A stretch of 64,000 bases of DNA from Lepus europaeus (GCF_033115175.1 NC_084837.1:30272266-30336265), one strand, 5' to 3'. Shown: positions 52,201 to 60,769, numbered from the stretch's first letter. Numbers and translations are program-made. The notes: generated by a model from the letters alone, not told the origin.

Positions 52201-53707
52201 GAAACAAGGAAATACTCCAAAAACCTGGAAAAAGTCTAAGAGATGAATAATAAGGAGGCAGAACACAAGAAAATTCAATGATTAAACCATGAGGTCCAAC
52301 ACTAACTATCAGAACAACAGAGGGAAGCCAGCACCGTGGTATAACAAGTTAAGCTGCTACTTGCAATGCCAGCATCCCTTAAGTGCTAGTTCAAGTTCTA
52401 GCTGCCCTGATTCCAATCCAGCTCCCAGCCAATGTGCCTACGAAAGCAGCAAAGATGGCCTAAGAATTTGGACCCCTGTCAGCCATGTGGGAGGCCAGGA
52501 TGCAGTTCCTAACTCCTGGCTGCAGGCAGGCCCAGCTCAAGCTGTTGTGGCCATCTGGGGAGTTGAACCTGCATATGGATGACCTTTTTTTTTTTTTTTT
52601 TTTAAGATTTTATTTATTTGAAAGTGTTACAGAAAGAGGTAGAGACAAAGAGAAATTTTCCATCCACTTGTTCACTTCTCAAATGGTCTCAACAGCCAGA
52701 GCAGGGCCAATCCGGAGCCAGGAGCTTCTTTCTGGTCTTCCACATGGGTGTAGGGACCCAAGAACTTGAGCCATCCTCTGCTGCTTTTCCAAGTGTGTTA
52801 ATTTTTAGGGAGCTGGATTGGAAGTGGAACAGCCAGGACTCGAACCAGTACCCACATAGAATGCCAGCACTGCAGGCTGGAGCTTTAATGCCCCTGTGCC
52901 ATGGCGCCAGCTGCTCTCTTTTCTGTTTCTCCCTGTCACCTTACCTTTCCAAAAAAAAAAAAAAAAAGATGAAAGAAATCTTCAAAAAACAGGGGATGGG
53001 GTACCACAGTTCGGTATGGTAGTTAAGTGCTACATGAGATACTTGCATCGCAAATCAGAGTGCCTGGTATGATCCGGCTCTGCTCCAGATTCCAGCTTCC
53101 TGCTAATGTGCACAGCTGGGATATGTAGCAGATGATGATATCATTGGTAGGATCCCTGCAACCAGAACCCGGTACCTGGACACAATACCAGCTCCTGGCT
53201 TTGATCTGACCCAGCTATTGTAGGCAACAGATGGGTGACCTAGAGGATGGGCGATCTCTCTCTGCCTTTCAAAAATGAAAAAAGAGAAAACCAAGGGAGG
53301 CTAATTACCAAAGTAAGGACATACATGATATTTCTAAAAATAGAAGGACATGAGCATGCAAAATTGAAAAGATCCAATAAGTAACCCTAATGTGTAAGAA
53401 AAAGAAAACTCACATCAATGAATATTATAAAACTGCATTTACACTAAAGATAAAAAAAAATCTTAAGGGGAGGGAGAGAAGTGAAAAGGCTAATTAATAG
53501 GAAGTAAGATATAGTTAGATAGGAGTGAGATGTTTTCGTGTTATAGTGAAAAGTAGGGTTGCTTTACCTGCTGTGCCACAGTGCTGGCCCCTCTGTATTC
53601 TCTTTCTGTGTTTTTCCTCCATGGATGCTTAAGATTTTTAAAAATATTTTATTTTTAACTGCCTCTCCTTGTTAACTCTGCCTTTCAAATAAATAAAATG
53701 AGTCAAA

Positions 53708-53740
<33 letters not shown>

Positions 53741-54551
53741 ATCCAAAAAAATGGTATCAGACTTTTCAGCAGTGATACCAGAAGTTATAACAGAAAGGAG
53801 AATATCATCATAGCTCTATAAAGTATTTTCAACCCCAAATTCTATACCATACAGGAACTTAAAATTATTTCTTCATCCCCAACATCCTTTATCAACATCA
53901 ACAAGCTATATAATTCACTCTGCTAAAAGCAGTCATGTATCAAGAAAAAATGAGAATTAATAATCTGTAATAAACAGGGCAAGAAATCCAGGAGTGAAGT
54001 AAAGACATTGCCTAAAAACAAAACGAAGAAGATATCCAAAGAAAACTGTAGTAAGGCAGAACCTGTAGGCAACAACCAGTTTCAATTACAAAAGAGAGGG
54101 TCTTGGCAGGAAAGCTCCAAGAGAGGGCAAAAAATGGAACTTACAAATTATCTGACAGGTCTGATTATATGGAAATCTGTATTTGAAGTCTTTCACAGGA
54201 GCACTGTAGTGCAGTGGTTTAAAATATTTTTTCAATGGCTTAAAAAATACATGGTGGTCCAGTGCTATAGCATAGCAGGTAAAGCCACACTGCCTGCGAT
54301 GCTGGCATTCCATATGGCCACTAGTTCATGTCCCAGTTGCTCCACTTCTGATCCAGCTCCCTGCTAATAGTCTGGGAAAAGCAGAAGATGACCCAAGCAC
54401 TTGGCCCCCTACCACTCACATAGGAGACCTAGATGAACCTTCTGACTCCTGGCTTCAACATGGTTCAACCCTGGCCGTTGTGGCCAGTTGGAGAGTAAAC
54501 CAGCAATGTACGATTCTCTCTGGCTCCCTCTCTATATATAACTCTTTCCAA

Positions 54552-54585
<34 letters not shown>

Positions 54586-56581
54586 TATATGGTAGGGAGA
54601 GATTCCAAAACATAAAATTTACAAAAAAGAAAAAAAAGCCAAAGAATAAATAAAACACACATATAAATATGAACATCTAAGAACACCAATAGACCAAGCC
54701 ATTAACTGAGGGCAATGGAATGAAAACATAGGAAAGAAAAGGAGTATAGAACGGAGATGTGCTTTATTACCTGCTTTTTAAACAACCAAGTATAACAGTG
54801 GGAGAGAAACACATAAAAGTTGAATTTCCAGGTTAGCATTCATGAGTTCTGTTAACATCAGAATACCTATTCATAAATATTTTCAAATACAGGGAGTATC
54901 AATGTTTCACATACCCTCTGATTGTACTGTTGGTCTCAGGATCACCAGGGTCCAATGTTTCTTTTAAGAAGTTTATATAATGTATCCAAAGGTCAACACT
55001 AAGAGGTATTGCCTGAAGCCCCCGCCGATAAACCTAAGAAGAAAACAACAAACTGTACTTCAAATATTTAATTATTTCTTAACAGAGAGGCAACACTGTG
55101 TTATCCGGTGAACCTTAGAAATACTAATTACTGGAATTTTGTTTAAATAATCTACCATTACCATTTGGGTGGAGGTTGGATAGAACATGGCAATGTTCTG
55201 ATCCCCACGTGCAGAGTCTTGATCTTCAAAGCGCAGCAGTCCCTGCATTCTGACCGGGTTGTGTGGGCAGGCTTTGGGTTACAGACCATAGGGCACAGAC
55301 CCATTAGAGCATCAATGACAGCGTCTGACCAAAAATGCAATAAAGACGTAGCAAATGTGACTAGCAAACCAACTATATTGTTTGGAAAATGAGAAATAAA
55401 TGTAAGTGAGAGAAAAGCCCTGCCCTACTTGTTAAGCTGCAGTGTAATACAGAGGCTTGCACTGCAAAGCTTGACAAACTGTAGAGGTTTAACGCACCTG
55501 CCAACAAAGAGAGAAAATATTAGCTACAAATGCCACAAGAGTGACAAATGCAAATAAAATACCCTATAAAAATTGTTTGACCATAAATGGTAGATACTGC
55601 CAGCCAAAAAAAAAGTCTGTCTTGTTATTAATTGGCTTACAGTACCTAATGGAGATAACTTTATTCAGTGATGTACGCACCTCATCTGATTGTTTAATGT
55701 TGTCATGTCGCTTTTCAAGGTCTGCATACTTTTTCCAGTAACCATAGCAATACGGATAGTGTATGAAAAATTTGTCAAATGCTTTCCTGGCAGCCATCAA
55801 ATGATTCTGACAAAAACAAAACAAAGTGTTTAAACATTTTATAAATGATTGTCAAAAAATATTTATCATTCCTTTAAATATATTGTCAACAAAGTTAAGT
55901 AAATGGCAGGCCAAAAAGGACACATGCAACAGTCCTTTCTATTACAAATGCAACTGAAATAAAAGGAAGTAATTTTGTCAAATAGCAAGGCAATATTTTA
56001 CTTCAGTAATTTTACACACCTACATCAATTATTAAAAAAATTAGGCTTCCACTATGCAAATACAACACTGATTCAATGATTCACACACAAATATTACAAG
56101 TTATTTTCAAAGCTAAAAAGCTATTTCTATAATTTTATTTAATATAACCTAAAAATTATTTTTTAAAAAAGCCAATTTTAATTATAAAGCACTAAGGCCT
56201 AAGCTGGTATTACTTGATTAATCTGTCAACTTTTATGCAATTTAAATAACTACTAACCTCCTGTTCTACATACTGAAGCAAATATACCCAGCCTGTAAAA
56301 TCCTGTGGATTATTTTCTACAGTTTTCCAAAATTTTTCATATTCTGGAGGGAAATTTGCTTCTGTTTCTGCCACTGTCACTGGAAGGTCCACAGCATTTG
56401 TCATTTCACTTTCTTCTGCAGATGCGTTCACACTGGGAGAGCCATCAGGTGACTGTTCCATTTCCGTAACATTCATAATCTCAGTGCTGAAATCAGGAGG
56501 GTGTTCTGCCACTACCTCTGAACTGTTGTTAGTGCTGCCATTGCTAGAATTTCTGTACTCATCTATGTGGGAATTTTGCAT
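34207..56581 (-). CDS. PRPF39: PRPF39, pre-mRNA processing factor 39, complete coding region
   Basis: PRPF39 is a nuclear HAT-repeat (half-a-TPR) protein tied to the U1 snRNP and early spliceosome assembly; the metazoan protein works as a homodimer replacing the yeast Prp39/Prp42 pair. Thirteen coding exons on the minus strand join in frame: 56258-56581, 55681-55806, 54915-55033, 48240-48407, 40672-40837, 40137-40244, 38899-39063, 38459-38585, 37835-38103, 36812-36996, 35022-35096, 34710-34830 and 34207-34263. They total 2010 bp (669 codons plus stop), the length of human PRPF39. The N-terminus is acidic and Ser/Asn-rich, followed by HAT repeats with Trp/Tyr-rich helix pairs ([36 protein letters not shown]), and a C-terminus rich in Tyr and Pro ([10 protein letters not shown]). 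All introns are GT-AG. A snoRNA and candidate regulatory exons lie in its introns. Confidence 0.97.
34428..34645 (-). repeat. CSINE, internally deleted
   Basis: Reversed copy missing part of its middle; in PRPF39 between coding exons 12 and 13. Confidence 0.78.
34710..34830 (-). CDS. PRPF39: PRPF39 coding exon 12
   Basis: 121 bp, [18 protein letters not shown] to [10 protein letters not shown]; acceptor tctgcag, donor CAA|gtgagt. Confidence 0.95.
35022..35096 (-). CDS. PRPF39: PRPF39 coding exon 11
   Basis: 75 bp, [16 protein letters not shown] to RKAEN plus two bases; acceptor cctcttag, donor AATGG|gtatgt. Confidence 0.95.
35322..35560 (+). repeat. CSINE, old subfamily
   Basis: Head AGAGGGGCAAGCATTTGACC. 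Confidence 0.65.
35740..35955 (+). repeat. MIR
   Basis: GAGCAGAGACTCTGAAGT, GATGGCTAAGTGATCTTGG and CTCAATAAATATTAGCTGTT follow the MIR order. Confidence 0.65.
35966..36203 (-). repeat. CSINE
   Basis: Reversed copy, head CACAACACTGGCCC. Confidence 0.8.
36204..36811 (-). other. PRPF39 intron between coding exons 10 and 11, unclassified part
   Basis: Non-SINE sequence with a 63-codon chance reading at 36539-36730; no gene recognised. Confidence 0.5.
36812..36996 (-). CDS. PRPF39: PRPF39 coding exon 10
   Basis: 185 bp, [17 protein letters not shown] to [10 protein letters not shown] plus two bases; acceptor tttacag, donor AATAA|gtaaga. Confidence 0.95.
37691..37774 (-). ncRNA. SNORD127: C/D-box snoRNA in PRPF39 intron (SNORD127-type)
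   Basis: On the minus strand a six-pair terminal stem (GGCAAC with GTTGCC) encloses box C ATGATGA (37761-37767) and box D CTGA (37698-37701), with a C'-like ATGAGGA inside. The bases just before box D, GTCCCTCTAA, are complementary to the 18S rRNA segment TTAGAGGGAC. Counting five bases from box D points to the G I place at human 18S position 1447, a methylated site. Human PRPF39 hosts SNORD127 near its 3' end, so position, host and guide agree. It sits about 60 bases past the exon, a normal spacing for intron-processed box C/D RNA. Confidence 0.9.
37835..38103 (-). CDS. PRPF39: PRPF39 coding exon 9
   Basis: 269 bp, [18 protein letters not shown] to [10 protein letters not shown]; acceptor tttccag, donor AAA|gtatgt. 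The snoRNA lies 60 bases downstream in the next intron. Confidence 0.96.
38158..38385. mobile_element. hAT-Charlie-type DNA element fragment
   Basis: ATTACCTATGGCTGCTTTTG and AGCCTAAATTATTTACTATC match the familiar short hAT element whose ends read CAGGGGTCGGCAAACT; diverged. Confidence 0.5.
38459..38585 (-). CDS. PRPF39: PRPF39 coding exon 8
   Basis: 127 bp, [17 protein letters not shown] to LWAAFEEQQ plus one base; acceptor tatgtag, donor CAGG|gtaaga. Confidence 0.95.
38899..39063 (-). CDS. PRPF39: PRPF39 coding exon 7
   Basis: 55 codons, [16 protein letters not shown] to [10 protein letters not shown]; acceptor ttttacag, donor AAG|gtaagc. Confidence 0.96.
39330..39805 (+). repeat. L1M 3'-end fragment
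   Basis: AGTGGTTGCCAGGGCCTAGG, then GAATATACTAAAAC and GTGAATTTTATCTCAATAAA match old mammalian L1 3' ends. Carries a small TA run near 39460. Confidence 0.6.
40137..40244 (-). CDS. PRPF39: PRPF39 coding exon 6
   Basis: 36 codons, [16 protein letters not shown] to SKRWTFEEG. Two overlapping donors exist; GGT|gtaagt keeps phase 0 and the known sequence. Confidence 0.94.
40672..40837 (-). CDS. PRPF39: PRPF39 coding exon 5
   Basis: 166 bp, [16 protein letters not shown] to EDITDPAK, including the acidic Gly/Asp-rich loop [16 protein letters not shown]. Acceptor tctttag, donor AAG|gtaaag. Confidence 0.95.
41090..41200 (+). repeat. MIR-like fragment
   Basis: TTTCCTCATTTGCAAAATGG is the MIR core segment. 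Confidence 0.4.
41216..41532 (+). repeat. CSINE, 5' truncated, with 30-bp tandem duplication
   Basis: Plus copy whose CT block holds two perfect 30-base units (41437-41466, 41467-41496). Confidence 0.85.
41690..41900 (+). repeat. L2 fragment
   Basis: TTTCTTGGTCTTCCTCC and CTCTGCTGCTTGATCTGC fit the L2 order. Confidence 0.45.
42138..42397 (+). repeat. CSINE, internally deleted
   Basis: Head GGGGCTGGTGCTGTGGCC; missing about 45 bases after GGCTAAGCC. Confidence 0.83.
42750..43048 (+). repeat. CSINE, old subfamily
   Basis: Head AGGACAAGCATTTAAGTCC. Confidence 0.68.
43156..43479 (+). repeat. CSINE
   Basis: Head GGGGGCCAGTGCTGTGAC. Confidence 0.88.
43763..44083 (+). repeat. CSINE
   Basis: Head GGGGCCAGCGCTGTAGC. 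Confidence 0.87.
44186..44556 (-). repeat. CSINE, young
   Basis: Reversed copy with a duplicated GCGCTACGGCCGGCGC unit; target duplication CTAGAGTACATAA at 44173-44185 and 44557-44569. Confidence 0.93.
44586..44912 (+). repeat. CSINE
   Basis: Plus copy, head GGTCACTGAGGCACTGTG. Confidence 0.82.
44914..45246 (+). repeat. CSINE
   Basis: Plus copy abutting the previous one; contains three CCTGG repeats. Confidence 0.83.
45645..46008 (-). repeat. CSINE, young
   Basis: Reversed near-consensus copy with an exceptionally long T-rich tail; 17-bp duplication CTCATGTTAAAGATTTA at 45628-45644 and 46009-46025. Confidence 0.94.
46432..46745 (-). repeat. CSINE, diverged
   Basis: Reversed copy ending GCCAAATGCCTATTCC. 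Confidence 0.75.
46800..46995 (+). repeat. MIR
   Basis: AACCACTTACCAACTGTGG, TAGTAGCTACCTCATTGGG and CCAGTGTCTGGAATATGAC follow MIR order. Confidence 0.65.
46996..47760. other. PRPF39 intron, unique sequence
   Basis: No gene, SINE or conserved-looking block recognised. Confidence 0.5.
47764..48036 (+). repeat. CSINE, old subfamily
   Basis: Head CAGGGCAGGCATTTGACC, 200 bases from PRPF39 coding exon 4. Confidence 0.7.
48240..48407 (-). CDS. PRPF39: PRPF39 coding exon 4
   Basis: 168 bp, [17 protein letters not shown] to QLYSHHFQ; acceptor tttttcag, donor CAGAG|gtaggt. Confidence 0.96.
49120..49557 (+). repeat. CSINE with ~90 bp of carried 3' sequence
   Basis: Consensus-like CSINE (49120-49467), then non-SINE sequence and a second A-run, all inside the perfect 18-bp duplication AAAATTATGAGGGATTTT (49102-49119, 49558-49575). 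Confidence 0.9.
49762..50060 (+). repeat. CSINE
   Basis: Head GGGGCTGGCACTGTGGTG. Confidence 0.87.
50168..50510 (+). repeat. CSINE
   Basis: Head GGAGGCTGGCACTGTGG; tail AAACAAACAAATAAATAAAT. Confidence 0.87.
50774..51117 (+). repeat. CSINE
   Basis: 18-bp duplication ATAAAAGACACTAAACAA at 50756-50773 and 51118-51135. Confidence 0.93.
51258..51598 (+). repeat. CSINE
   Basis: Diverged plus copy, head AGGGTCAGTGCCGCTGC. Confidence 0.8.
52322..52582 (+). repeat. CSINE, host of a nested copy (left part)
   Basis: Plus copy interrupted in its CT block; its tail resumes at 52913-52970. Confidence 0.85.
52583..52912 (-). repeat. CSINE nested in another CSINE
   Basis: Reversed copy with T17 start and head CCATGGCGCCAGC. 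Confidence 0.88.
52913..52970 (+). repeat. CSINE tail (right part of the split host copy)
   Basis: CTCTCTTTTCTGTTTCTCCC then A17. Confidence 0.75.
52993..53285 (+). repeat. CSINE, diverged
   Basis: Plus copy, CTGGCTTTGATCTGACCC and a short CT block. Confidence 0.7.
53555..53745. repeat. CSINE scraps and (AG)n
   Basis: A reversed head (TGTGCCACAGTGCTGGCCCC), a plus tail (CTTTCAAATAAATAAAATG) and an AG run at 53711-53740. Confidence 0.65.
54243..54592 (+). repeat. CSINE with (TA)n tail
   Basis: Plus copy ending in A19 then TA x ~11 (54569-54590). Confidence 0.85.
54915..55033 (-). CDS. PRPF39: PRPF39 coding exon 3
   Basis: 119 bp, [16 protein letters not shown] to PETNSTIR plus two bases; acceptor ttcttag, donor AGAGG|gtatgt. 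Confidence 0.95.
55162..55372 (-). other. PRPF39: Candidate stop-introducing cassette exon B in PRPF39
   Basis: A long pyrimidine-rich tract ending in aatatag precedes 211 bases of non-repeat, relatively GC-rich sequence ending AAATG|gtaatg. In the exon 2 frame it reads TTG GTT TGC TAG, and its length also shifts the frame. It could be used with or instead of candidate A. Confidence 0.4.
55429..55497 (-). other. PRPF39: Candidate stop-introducing cassette exon A in PRPF39
   Basis: A strong pyrimidine tract and acceptor (ctctctttgttggcag) precede 69 bases ending ACAA|gtaggg. Joined to the phase-0 end of coding exon 2 the frame reads GTG CGT TAA, an immediate stop. NMD-linked alternative splicing of PRPF39 is known in mouse and human; that this is the exon involved is inference. 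Confidence 0.45.
55681..55806 (-). CDS. PRPF39: PRPF39 coding exon 2
   Basis: 42 codons, [14 protein letters not shown] to NIKQSDE; acceptor ttgtcag, donor GAG|gtgcgt, phase 0. Confidence 0.96.
55807..56257 (-). other. PRPF39 intron between coding exons 1 and 2
   Basis: AT-rich unique sequence; nothing recognised. Confidence 0.6.
56258..56581 (-). CDS. PRPF39: PRPF39 coding exon 1
   Basis: 108 codons, [17 protein letters not shown] to LLQYVEQE, then donor GAG|gttagt. The acidic N-terminus is followed by the first HAT-type helix. Confidence 0.96.
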
Positions 56582-56608
56582 GGCTATTTATTGTTTTCAG
56601 TTAATAAC
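56582..56608 (-). other. PRPF39: PRPF39 5'UTR segment on the first coding exon
   Basis: A good acceptor (tttctacag) sits 27 bases upstream of the ATG, so the ATG exon is not the first exon. At least one upstream 5'UTR exon must exist, probably beyond the right edge. Confidence 0.7.
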
Positions 56609-57094
56609 CTGTAGAAACACACAAGAGAAACACCTTACACGTTACTAAAATTATCTGGCAACAGCAACAACTTTAGAAAGTTCTATTTAGTTATCAAAGA
56701 AATTTATCAGTTTGATTCTTGATCACTCCCTGAAAGTTGTAATCAGATGGTTTATTAGTTTCTATATTATAAATATAGTCATGTAACAAATTCGTTACAA
56801 AATTGCCATTTTGATGTTGGGTGTCTGAATGAAAATGAAATAAATATGGATTTAATTCTTTCATTTTTAGAAGGCTGCTCTCCAATGAAGTAACCATTTT
56901 TAAAATTCAATGTTCCCTGGCTAGTAAAGATTTTAAAATTCAGAGCTTGACTATCAATCACAGGAAAATAGTAGTATCTTTAACATCTGTTCTGAAGGCT
57001 AAAAGTAAAACTAATAAATTCTGATCAAGGATATAAAAATTTCAGAAGGATTTAATCATTTAGCTTAGAACAAAGTTTTTTAAAACGGGAAAGT

Positions 57095-57136
57095 TTCATC
57101 CCTGAAATACAAGAGTATTGCAAAAAGTCTGTGGTA
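57095..57136. repeat. Short inverted-repeat element, left part
   Basis: TTGCAAAAAGTCTGTGG matches the element's left end; a CSINE follows and the right part resumes at 57440. Confidence 0.45.
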
Positions 57137-57436
57137 GGGCTGACACTGTGGTGTAGCAGGTAAAGCCGCCGCCTGCAGTGCAAGCGTCCCATATGGGCAC
57201 CAGTCCTGGCTGCTCCACTACCAATCCAGCTCTCGATGCTATGGCCTGGGAAAGCAGTAGAAGATGGCCCAAATCCTTGGGCCCCTGCACCCACATGGGA
57301 GACCTGGGAGAAGCTCCTGGCTCCTGGTTTCAGAGCGGCTATTTGGAGAGTAAAGCAGCGGATGAAGAACTCTCTCTCTGCCTCTCCTTCTAAGTGTAAC
57401 TCCGACTTTCAAAATAAATCTTTAAAAATAAAATAT
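57137..57436 (+). repeat. CSINE inside the inverted-repeat element
   Basis: Plus copy, head GGGCTGACACTGTGGTG, shortened in the middle. Confidence 0.85.
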
Positions 57437-57545
57437 AACAATGTTTGTGGGAAATGCAATTAAAAGATAATTTTGGTACAAAAAATTGTTTAGATCCTTG
57501 CATATCTGAGACCTTCAAAGTATTCATGGAAATTATATGAATTTG
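57437..57545. repeat. Short inverted-repeat element, right part
   Basis: Holds the core TTTTGGTACAAAAAATTG and ends CCTTCAAAGTATTCATGG, the inverted partner of the left end. Confidence 0.5.
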
Positions 57546-57624
57546 TGTGAATTATGAATTAAGAAAAAAGCTATGCATGGACTTAAAATTTTTTTCCACA
57601 AAATAAGTTTTTATCCTTTTCTTT

Positions 57625-58002
57625 AAATTTATGTTATTTATTTGAAAGGCAGACAGACACAAACACACACACACAAATACACACATACACTTGGGATTCC
57701 CACATCCCATAGAGTACCTGGGTTTGAGTCCCATCTCCACTCCTTATTCCAGCTTATACACACCCTGAGAGGCAGCAAGGTGACAACTCAAGTAGCACGG
57801 TCCCTATTACTCAACTGAGACCTGGACTGAGTTGCTGGCTCTCAGCTTTGGTCTGACCCAGCCCTGGTTGTTGAAGGCATCTGAATAGTAAACCAGCAGA
57901 TGGGAGATCTCTGTGTGTGTGTGTGTGTGTGTGTGTCTGTGTCTGTGTCTGTCTCTCTCTCTCTCTCTCCCTGTCTTCCAGATAAATAAAATAATTTTTT
58001 TT
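57625..58002 (+). repeat. CSINE, old subfamily, with (CA)n and (TG)n
   Basis: A reversed tail and CA run at 57625-57690 lead into a plus copy with a TG/TC run at 57911-57978, another inverted composite. Confidence 0.65.
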
Positions 58003-58004
58003 TT

Positions 58005-58333
58005 TGGCCGGCGCCGTGGCTTAACAGGCTAATCTTCCGCCTTGCGGCACCGGCACACCAGGTTCTAGTCCCGGTTGGGGCGCCGGATTCTATCCCGGTT
58101 TTCCCTCTTCCAGGCCAGCTCTCTGCTATGGCCCGGGAAGGCAGTGGAGGATGGCCCAAGTCCTTGGGCCCTGCACCCGCATGGGAGACCAGGAGAAGCA
58201 CCTGGCTCCTGGCTTCGGATCAGCGAGATACGCCGGCCGCAGCGGCCATTGGAGGGTGAACCAATGGCAAAAAGGAAGACCTTTCTCTCTGGCTCTCTCT
58301 CACTATCCACTCTTCCTGTCCAAAAAAAAAAAT
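58005..58333 (+). repeat. CSINE, young
   Basis: Starts GGCCGGCGCCGTGGC; near consensus. Confidence 0.93.
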
Positions 58334-59175
58334 CATTTTTTAAGGATCTGTAAATGAATTTTCAATATGCATACCAGGCACTGGTTTGTTCATTTTTATT
58401 TCATAGCTCAGTGTTGTTTTTTTTTAATTGTTGGTTGATACATCCTGAGTCATTTGCTGCCTACCTCATTCTAACTGCATATTAAAGTGGCACTCAAATG
58501 TTTCTTCTGAAATCAGCAAATTTACCACACCCCTGCATCTTCACAGATTGTCAACTACTCACACCCTGCAATTACACTGTTGTAAAAAGGATTAAGAACA
58601 TCAGCCTTAACCTTAGAGAGATCATTTTGATATTATTTCACATATCAGAGCAAAAAAAAAATACACTAAAGTTATTTTCTAATAAAATACTCCAACATAA
58701 TATTTACTATGTGTCCATTACTAATACCAGTTTATTCTTAGAAGAACCAATAACTCCCAACTGCCAACATAAAGCAACAAAAGCTACAGAATAAAAGAAA
58801 AATTTTCTTCTAAGCCAGCATAAAAGATACAGTATGGTAAATATTATAAGGGGAAGGAAGGTGAGTCCTACTTCTTTCCTTTAATAGCTGTGTGATTATA
58901 CTTCAGTTACTTTTCTCACTTCTAAATATACTAATACATTGCCTGTTTCGTAGGACAGTTAATAGTATCACAAGAGTTTAAAACATGAAGAGTCTTAATA
59001 ACTAAAGAAGATAAACATACTTTTACAACAGAAATTTTGAATTTTGAATTGACCCTCTACTTAAACTTTTCCCCCCACTTTTTTCCATTCCTCTGACTCA
59101 TTCTACTTTGAGACACTCTCCTATCTCTTTCACTGCTACTTAAGATACATGCACCAAGTTTTTAAATTACTATTT
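58334..59175. other. Unique sequence, inferred PRPF39 5'UTR intron
   Basis: No gene; 58860-58960 has a weak MIR look (TAGCTGTGTGATTATACTTC). Confidence 0.4.
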
Positions 59176-59504
59176 TCTTTTTTTTAAGGATTTATTTATT
59201 CAAGAGGCAGAGTAACAGGTGGGGGGGGGGGGGGGACAGAAAGAAAGGTCTTCCATCAGCCGATTCACTCCCCGAATGACTGCAATGGCCAGAGCTGGGC
59301 TTAACTGAAGCCAAGAGCAAGGAGCTTCTTCCGGGTCTCCCAAGTGGGTGCAGGGGCCCAAGCACTTGGGCCATCTTTCACTGCTTTCCCAGGTTATAAG
59401 CAGAGAGCTAGATCAGAAGAGCAGAAGCCAGGACATGGAGCCCATATGGGATGCTGACACTATAAGAAGAGGCTTGGCTTACTATACCACAGCACTGGCC
59501 TCTA
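59176..59504 (-). repeat. CSINE with G15 run
   Basis: Reversed copy whose AG block contains 15 consecutive G at 59221-59235. Confidence 0.85.
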
Positions 59505-59519
59505 AATTCCATTTTCTTA

Positions 59520-60050
59520 TGATCAGAATAATCCTTTTCAAGTCTCCTGTTCCTGTTTCACTGATGTAATATCTCTTATTATTTCTCTATATTTCATATT
59601 AAATTTTCTTCTGTTCTCAGCAATATTTGTTTCTTCTGAATGTCTTTTGACTATTTTGGTCTCTCAAATATGGTGATCTTCAAACTCACTTACATTACAA
59701 AGCTGGACCGGGAGTTAGACAGGGTTTATCAACTGGTAAATGACAGAATGACATTCTGTTGAACAATCAGTGCTGTACATCTTTTCCTTTGGGTTATGGT
59801 TCCCCAAAGAAAAATCTTTCAACTTCCAAAAATATTGGCAAAGACGACCAATGAGACTGGTGATTTTATTGTTCAACATGAAAACTTTTATTCAATTTCC
59901 CATTTTTATTAAGACCCTTCACCTTTGCCCCACCTCTCACTTATACCAAAATTTCTCCAGTTCCATCCTTTACTAATAATAAACACCCGTTTTTTTCCCA
60001 CTAGCTGTATGACCCAGAGAAGGAAAATCTAGGGTGTAAACTACTTCACA
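59520..60050. other. Unique sequence upstream of PRPF39 coding region
   Basis: No CSINE, exon or CpG-rich block seen. Confidence 0.4.
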
Positions 60051-60379
60051 CCTTCAACAAATCCTATTTTTTATTCTACTCAGCAGTCTCATCAGAGAAC
60101 ATAGTTCACTAATTTCTTTTAATGTCCTAGTTGCCTCAACCAATGGCCACTCTTTACTGTACAAGTCTCTTAATCCCCTACCCTCACTTATCATCTTCCC
60201 TTTCTTTAGTCTCAAAAAGTATTCACTTTGTATCTCGATTTGGCATTTATATGATAGCTGAAATATATAAACATTATTTATATATTCCCATAATTTATGA
60301 GACCATAAGCAATGAAGTATTACTTCTTCATTCTTCCCAATACCCAATCTCTCACTATAAAGACATTGGAGACATTTGT

Positions 60380-60612
60380 AGGAGCCAGCACTGTGGCATA
60401 GCAGGTAAAGCCGCCGTCTAGAGTGCTGGCATCCCATATGGGCACCCATTCAAGTCCCGGCTGTTCCACTTCCAATCCAGCTTTCTGCTACGGCCTGGGA
60501 AAGCAGTAGACGATGGCCTAAGTCTTTGGGCCCCTGTACACACAGGGGAGACCCAGAAGAAGCTGCTGGCTCCTGGCTTCAGATTGGTCCAGCTCGGATT
60601 GGCCCTTGGTCA
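60380..60612 (+). repeat. CSINE, 3' truncated
   Basis: Head GGAGCCAGCACTGTGGC; no CT block. Confidence 0.83.
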
Positions 60613-60769
60613 CAACAGATTAGTATCTCTGCTTCTGCCAAGGCCAAACCCAGAACTCATGACTTGGATCATTTCTAGCACCCCCTTTTTCAGATTTTTT
60701 TTCCAAATTATTTCTACAGTGCCTGCCCCCTGATCTTTTAATATTAAGAGTACATGGTGGGGGGTGGGG

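Larger units (their letters stand above)
52040..54180 (+). repeat. Old L1M 5'-region fragments, split by CSINEs
   Basis: A-rich pieces at about 52040-52320, 53300-53550 and 53745-54100 (AAAGATAAAAAAAAATCTTA, then CAACCCCAAATTCTATACC) follow an old mammalian L1 order. All frames are broken. Confidence 0.4.

Noticed and set aside
53711-53740. AG run and other short tandem repeats as CRISPR-like arrays
   Set aside because: Simple mono- and dinucleotide runs without spacers, in a mammalian genome.
55158-55392. 69-75 codon readings on both strands as a gene
   Set aside because: Neither resembles a known protein; the block is better explained as intronic regulatory or NMD-exon sequence.
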